From assembly GCA_030248215.1 (NCBI GenBank), contig JASANG010002608.1, positions 227,797 to 291,796 of the forward strand: a DNA stretch of 64,000 nucleotides. Direction: 5' to 3'. A program made the translations under genes and the position numbers. Shown one piece after another: positions 58,724 through 64,000 of the stretch. The DNA comes from Enoplolaimus lenunculus (lineage: Eukaryota > Nematoda > Enoplea > Enoplida > Thoracostomopsidae). Each line of letters opens with the position of its first letter. Positions within the stretch are counted from its first letter, which is position 1. Under the pieces are notes generated by a model. That model had not been told where the DNA came from. It did no database searches and saw only the letters and a program-made list of their open reading frames with translations.

Positions 58724-59929
58724 CTGCTTACCATTTTTGGTGTGAATTTCTTTGTCTCGAACGGTATATGAAGTGAGCGAGCTGGATTATACAAATGGCA
58801 GTTAATACTTATCTGCAATTCAAGCCATGCAATAAACAGCTGTTTTTATTAAATCACCTCTTAACATGACTGAAATATATCAAAAACATTACAAGTTTTC
58901 TAAAATAACTATAAGATGCCAACACAACTGCTTAATTTATCGCACTTTAGGAATAATTCGGGTTGAGCTCAGGCCCCTACCAACCTAGGTTTACGTACGT
59001 CTTGAATGTATCAGGTTGTAAAAATAGGTAATTTGTATAATTGACCTTCAACCCTCAATTTTGGAGTGGGATTTTTGTAAAAATATTTGTATCTAAGACT
59101 TGTGTCTGGAAAATAAGCGAAAGTCTTTTATTTTAAACATATTTGAATCATATTTCAGAAATATTTTATCTTTAACATTCAATAAAATATAGTCACATTG
59201 AATCGGTCCGACACTGATGTATCAGACAATGACTAAACAATGTTACTTAAAACATTACTGCAGAGGTTTTCTCAATTAATAGCAAAATTTGGCAAACGGA
59301 AACTCGTTGGAAACAGTATTTAAATTCTCAAAAAATTCCATCGATTTTTTCGACAGCAACTTTAGAGTCACTGATTACAATCGTAAAACTCCAATACTTC
59401 AGTAACCAACTTCCGGTTCGGCGTCCGCCACTGCCGGATCGTTACGATCCAGTCTACAAGGCCGCCCAATCTTTTGACTGAATTTCATTTTTTCAATTAC
59501 GGTTTAAACCACTGCCATGTTTTAAGCACACGTAATATTCAACATAAAATATAAAGTACAAAACTCAAAACTGACGCAAATTAATATAAATCATTGAACG
59601 TTCTCTAAAATAAGTAAAACTCTTAAACAAATTAATGCACTCTATTGCACTTCACACTATACTCTTTCTCGAAATTTGTAGCACTTGTAGTAGTAAACGA
59701 GATAACATTTTATCACGTGAGCGTAGTTAAGCAATGCAGTAAACTGACAACAAGGAAGGGGATTCATTATTTAAAATTTGAACGTATTTCTGTACGAAGG
59801 AGCTATGGATACGTTCTGGCCTAGGAACGTTAATTGCTGTGCATTCCAAACGCGAAAAAATGGCATTATATATTTTCACTGTTGCCTAAAAATAAACAAA
59901 AACACTATGCAATGCAACAGAATTTTTAC

Positions 59930-60015
59930 CTGCTTAATGCGGTATTTAAATTCGATTTTTATGAATGGTTCTTCCAACATTCCAATGCCTTTATCAGCCA
60001 CGGGACTGAATACCA
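59930..60015 (-). other. Candidate exon, possibly upstream part of the cyclophilin gene
   Basis: A strong acceptor (CACTTTTTTCAG) and an AAGCAG|GTAAAA donor bound 86 bases open in one frame (VFSPVADKGIGMLEEPFIKI). It ends in phase 0, which is what the cyclophilin exon at 57236 needs. There is no sequence match to prove the link. Confidence 0.3.
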
Positions 60016-60224
60016 CTGAAAAAAGTGAATGTCATTTAATAAAATTTTTCTCAAACGGTCACGATTTACGATATTTTTCGTTAATACGATAACGTATACA
60101 CATTAGGGCCACTAGTAAAACATAACGATCAACCCATGTGGTCAATGTATAGAAACAATAGTATAAGCATATTCCTAAAGCCTAAATCACCCATGTTAAC
60201 ATAAAGCTTGCTAGAAAACTTAGT

Positions 60225-60390
60225 GTGGCGCTATACTTGTCCTGCTGCGTCGTGATCAACGTTCGGCGCCGTCCGTCACAGTCTGTCACCATATATCGTG
60301 GTGAGTAACTCACGTACGATACCGCACGGTAACAGACAGCACCTGACGGCGACAGACGGCACCGGACGTCATCAAAAGTATAACGCGACC
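60225..60390. mobile_element. GGCGCC-type MITE (family C), best copy
   Basis: GTGGCGCTATACTTGTCCTG at the left is inverted at the right as AAAAGTATAACGCGACC. The middle has TTCGGCGCCGTCCGTCAC mirrored by GCGACAGACGGCACCGGACG, so the whole element can fold into one long hairpin. Confidence 0.75.
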
Positions 60391-61056
60391 CTAAGTATTC
60401 TCCTTTACTAGAGGTTTTTGCACTCACAAAGATAAAGTTGAAATACAAAAGTTTTCGAATGAACTCAACATGAAGGCACGACTTATGTATTTTGAAATCT
60501 AACGTACGTTTACACATTTCCGAGAACCAAAAATGTCAAAAAAGTTGTTTATAATATTTGAATTGGTCTATTATACAATTCACATATACAGGTCTATCGT
60601 TTCTTCAGGATGTCTGGTTTAATACAAATAGACAGATTAGTCACTGGCTAAACGCGGTGCATGCCAGCAAATCAACGATGAAATAACAGGTCAACCGATA
60701 TCAGATTTTAACCGCGTTCATTAATGGCAGGGTTTTCAAATGTATAAAACAACTATCATCAGTTAGTCAAAGGGTTTCAAGCGGCAAGGCGGGGCACTCT
60801 GCGGCGGTATCCTCCAGGTTTGAAACAAGTCCACTTGTAAAAAAATAACAAACGCGCAACAAAAATTCGCATGCAAATGTCTTGTTAAAAACGTCAAAGT
60901 TTTGTTTGAGATAATTGCGTAAAAGCTAATAAGAATTTCTGCATTTTGGGTATAATATTGAAAAAATGTTCATCCGCTGCAAAAATATTAAGAGGTTGTG
61001 CTTCCAATTTGAGTATTTGGATTCTCGCAAGGAGCCAGTAAAAATAAGTTTTCGAA

Positions 61057-61250
61057 CTAATATTGGACAGCAGTACAGACAGGCACGATTTCGCTTGGAG
61101 AGGCAATCACTTCACCTAAAAGTTCTTTTGTGAGCGAGCGTAGTAAGTGAGACATTTTGTTAATCTCACAGTAAGGTTCTTCAGGCAGCAGCCTAAGTGC
61201 CTTATATCGAGTCTTTCGAGAAAATTCGGTGAGTGCATACGGTCTTGATC
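61057..61250 (-). other. Possible terminal exon of unknown gene
   Basis: After an acceptor (TTTTTTGCTACAG) a 64-codon frame is open to a stop and begins SRPYALTEFSRKTRYKALRL. A second frame is also open. No family recognised, and a MITE lies directly upstream. Confidence 0.22.
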
Positions 61251-61285
61251 CTGTAGCAAAAAAGGAGTATATAAATTAGCTGTAA

Positions 61286-61497
61286 GGGCCAATGTAAAGA
61301 ACAGGGGCGGAACAGTATTATAAGCATATTCCTAAGCCTACGCCTAAGCCTGAGCATAAGCCAAAGCGTAAGAATGAGCATATTCCTAAGCCTAAGCATA
61401 AGCCTCAGCCTAAGCCAAGCAAAAGTTTTTCTAAACGCTAAGCTTATTTTTTCTAGTCGAACACAAAAACGTTCCGCCCCTGATTTTTACATGGGCC
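61286..61497 (-). mobile_element. TTAGGC-bearing element, family A, best ends
   Basis: GGGCCAATGTAAAGAACAGG plus GGCGGAAC at the left and GTTCCGCCCCTGATTTTTAC plus ATGGGCC at the right pair over about 27 bases with few mismatches. The inside is two CCTAAG arrays split by AAGAATGAGCATATT. Confidence 0.8.
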
Positions 61498-63202
61498 GCT
61501 GTCAGGAACCTGAAATCTTGAGCTTCACCAGATCTAAGATACAGCCAACCATATCTAAGTACAGCAGACCAAGTTCGCTACAAAAAAAACTATATCTTTA
61601 GTACGTAAAAACTTTTGAACACAAATTTACAGCGCAGCCCGAGTTTGCAGACACTGTAAAATATATATTTTCTTGCACTTTTGGTTGAAATTTACTGCGT
61701 TCTGTTGTTTCGTTGTTTTTGTTTTTTATGCACATGAACGTTTTTGCAGTTTGATGCATATATGCAAGTGTAGTTGTTGAAAAATTCTCGTTTAGATTTA
61801 AAATATTGTTGCAAAAAATAATTAGTATACAAAGAACCGTTTCAACGCAAACGTTGTGCAATTAACCTCCCCTGGAGATAGAAGTTTGTGCGCAATCCAT
61901 GTTGAAATTACACGATTACTGATTGTTTTGAACAGCTAACGTCTGACATACTTTATTAATTTGCATAGAAACAGGTCTAAGCCTATTACTCTAAGGTTAA
62001 CACCAGGCCGCATCTCGAAAGTGTACGCCTAAAATCTGCTCAAATTTCACGTGTTGCATTTGGGCATTCAGGCCCGAAGTGCGCCCGTACCAAACTGATA
62101 ATTGCAGGGCTTCCATCCGTGAAAACTTTATAGATGTTCGATTTGTACCTTGGCGTTGAAACGCCATGCCCCCATGGAACGTAGGAGACAGTAACTTCAA
62201 TTATGACATATATATGTTAAAGCGGTGAACGGAGCCTTTACATCAATAAAATTTTTTGCACGATATGCCTGAAAATTGTCATAAATGTAGCTAAACGAAC
62301 TATATTTTGAAAAAACTGCGTGAACGAAGCGAGCGAGAAACAACACCTTTTTCATACCAATTCCATTACAAAGTCTTAGCTTGGCGTCGATTTGTCGGAA
62401 AAAATATGTAAGACATAAGTTTGATCAAGAGTGCATGATGCCTTTTAACAAGAGTATGCAACTGGGTACATTCTGTGTAGAAAAGAATGTACCAGCACGC
62501 GTTGCGTTTTTGGCATACCCCCCTCAATCAAGGGGGGGGTTTAAGCAAGAGGTTCACATAGAATGCATCAGCACACCTACCCCCCCTTAAAAAGTTTCTC
62601 GAGAAACAGTATTTGTTTTACTGGCTTTAACAACTTTAACGTAACCTGGAGGGGGATATAGACGTACAGATTGTATTCTCACTATACTGCTATACTAGCG
62701 TGCAAAAATCTTGTTTAGGAGGTTATCCCCTAGTAACATGAAGTTCCAATGTTAATAAGGCTTTATTTTCAACGCTTTAATTTGAAAAATCAGGAGATCC
62801 TGGTAACTAACTTTTGCACCAGAGCCGCAAAACTACAATTAAAGTCATGCCGTGACGCTCACAAACCTGTAGGTGGCTGTGCCACACTTAAACCTATTTC
62901 AAACTAAAAACTAAAACTAAAATAAAACCCTATATCAAAACCACACCTTAAGGGAGTTCCTGGCTCCACCTAGTCTCTCTTAGAACTTAAGTTAGGCTTA
63001 GGCGTTGCTACAAGGCGTAGAAATTGGTAAAATCGATGCTATGGCGGCTGTGTCCGCAATGTCGAACTTACCTGGGCCCTGCGTGGCCATAGAACGTCGT
63101 TGATTAATGGTTCATATCGTGCTGGCCTAATCTGCGTTTAACGACATAGCTAGGCTATGTCAGCACCAAAATGGTGCTTTTAATATTGTGTGTCTCCGGC
63201 GT

Positions 63203-63221
63203 GGTTGTTGTTGTTGTTGTA
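63203..63221 (+). repeat. (GTT)n microsatellite
   Basis: Six GTT units, at the left edge of a block that is less AT-rich than its surroundings. Confidence 0.8.
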
Positions 63222-63630
63222 GTACCGGTTGGGTGGCTCTCGACCTCGACCGCATTGCGGACACCCAATTGTGTGTGTCGGCAAAAATGCAAATGAGGTC
63301 GAGATGCCGATATGGGTAGCCAGGACCGGAATCAGTATTATCATCTTGGTGGTTGCGATCGGTTGTTATTTTTTTTTGGTGCGCTACAAGTGTTTTAATT
63401 TATTGGTATTACTAAGTTTTATTGTTAGATCGAGCGAGACTGGTATAAGTAGGGCTTAGTGGATTTAAATTTAAGATTGTCACGGTGGCTTAACATGTGA
63501 AGGAAATCAGGCATTACGGATTTAATTGGTGTTGCGCAGGGCGCAGGATCTACCCAGTATCGGATACTGGTGTTATGTGCTAAAAGGGAAATTGGAGTAT
63601 TAAAGGAAACCTGGGGAAAAGTAGTCTAGT

Positions 63631-63774
63631 AAATCTAACGGGGTTAGATTTATTATTCTACAACGGTTGGGCCAAATCTAACGGGGTTAGATTGGTCGGA
63701 AATTTGGTGTAACTCTAACGGGGTTAGAGTACACGGTTTAACGGGGTGTAATTCTAACGGGGTTAGAATTGCAC
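63631..63774. repeat. Array of four palindromic hairpins with a CTAAC-GGG-GTTAG core
   Basis: Hairpins are centred near 63641, 63684, 63720 and 63760, about 40 bases apart. All share CTAACGGGGTTAG. The outer stems differ but stay paired: AAAT/ATTT in the first, CC and AAT with ATT and GG in the second, GTGT and ACT with AGT and ACAC in the third, GTG and AATT with AATT and CAC in the fourth. An unpaired fifth core-like word (TTTAACGGGGTGTAA) lies between the last two. Confidence 0.9.
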
Positions 63775-63862
63775 GGATTCCGGAAAAAACGGCAAAAGTA
63801 TTTGGTACGGTAAAGCCAGTGGCTGGATTAAATCAGATTCAGACGTCGGCTTTAAGGATTCC

Positions 63863-64000
63863 GGCTCGGGTTACCAGTTAAATTACATAACCTGTGATTT
63901 GCTGGCCTTTAATTTGGGTATTTCGTGTCTTACGGTTCGGGTACCAGTAAATTACATAACCTGTGATTTGCTGGCCTTAAATTTCGGTTATTTTGTGTCC
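63863..64000 (+). repeat. Tandem direct repeat, about 70 bp unit, two copies, cut by the window edge
   Basis: CGGGTTACCAGTTAAATTAC and the second CGGGTACCAGTAAATTAC each lead into ATAACCTGTGATTTGCTGGCC. Offset is about 70 bases and the copies differ by small indels. A third copy may follow beyond the window. Confidence 0.9.

Larger units (their letters stand above)
58730..64000. other. Right-hand region with few supported genes
   Basis: No confident gene. Contains one family C and one family A MITE, a truncated CCTAAG relic (60140-60185), uncertain exons at 59.9 and 61.1 kb, a dispersed repeat at 62.4 kb, and a distinctive hairpin/direct-repeat block from about 63.2 kb to the edge. A minus-strand frame near 62040-62200 (VSYVPWGHGVSTP) has no convincing family. 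Confidence 0.55.

Noticed and set aside
62040-62200. GILT-like (thiol reductase) exon on the minus strand
   Set aside because: A VSYVPWGHG stretch recalls GILT, but the CQHG-type motif that should follow is absent.
63631-63774. CRISPR array
   Set aside because: The repeat is a short palindrome with spacers of about 20-25 bases that partly belong to the stems, in an animal genome with no cas genes.

Overview
The window is animal DNA and most likely from a nematode. Three things support this: a transthyretin-like (TTL) gene, a family expanded in nematodes; telomere-type TTAGGC runs scattered through many dispersed elements; and TTTCAG-type acceptors a few bases upstream of start codons, as expected for spliced-leader trans-splicing. 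The sequence is AT-rich, with short exons, long introns and many non-autonomous transposons. I suspect an enoplean with a repeat-rich genome, but the species cannot be fixed from the window. All gene models below come from reading exon frames and splice sites by eye. Introns are GT..AG and phases were checked at every junction.

Layout. (1) 1-24995, minus strand: one gene, the HD-PTP/PTPN23 orthologue. It has 25 exons and 1,824 codons in the window: BRO1 domain, V-type coiled coil, a 739-codon Gln/Pro-rich exon, and the first part of the tyrosine phosphatase domain. The catalytic loop lies beyond base 1. (2) 2205-4244, plus strand: a complete three-exon secreted TTL gene, nested antisense in a PTP-domain intron. 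(3) About 11.5-14.9 kb: another large PTPN23 intron holds a decayed Polinton/Maverick-like fossil. (4) 25-33.9 kb: repeat-rich intergenic DNA with a duplicated tRNA-Val-derived SINE, a CTGTCCC minisatellite and several MITEs. (5) 33987-36953, plus: a four-exon, 116-residue CD164/MGC-24-type sialomucin. (6) 38685-40731, minus: a two-exon TMEM200-like two-pass membrane protein. (7) 40.8-54.9 kb: mostly dispersed elements. (8) 54999-57236, minus (5' end unresolved): a cyclophilin-domain gene whose active-site residues are nearly all replaced. (9) 57.3-64 kb: repeats, a few uncertain exons, and at the right edge a block with four regularly spaced hairpins whose outer stems covary.

There is no operon. 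HD-PTP acts in endosomal sorting (ESCRT), and CD164-type proteins are endosomal/lysosomal sialomucins with a tyrosine sorting signal. This is a loose thematic link only. The most unusual material is the covarying hairpin array (63.63-63.77 kb), the likely pseudo-enzyme cyclophilin, and the families of terminal-inverted-repeat elements whose interiors are TTAGGC or CTGTCCC arrays.
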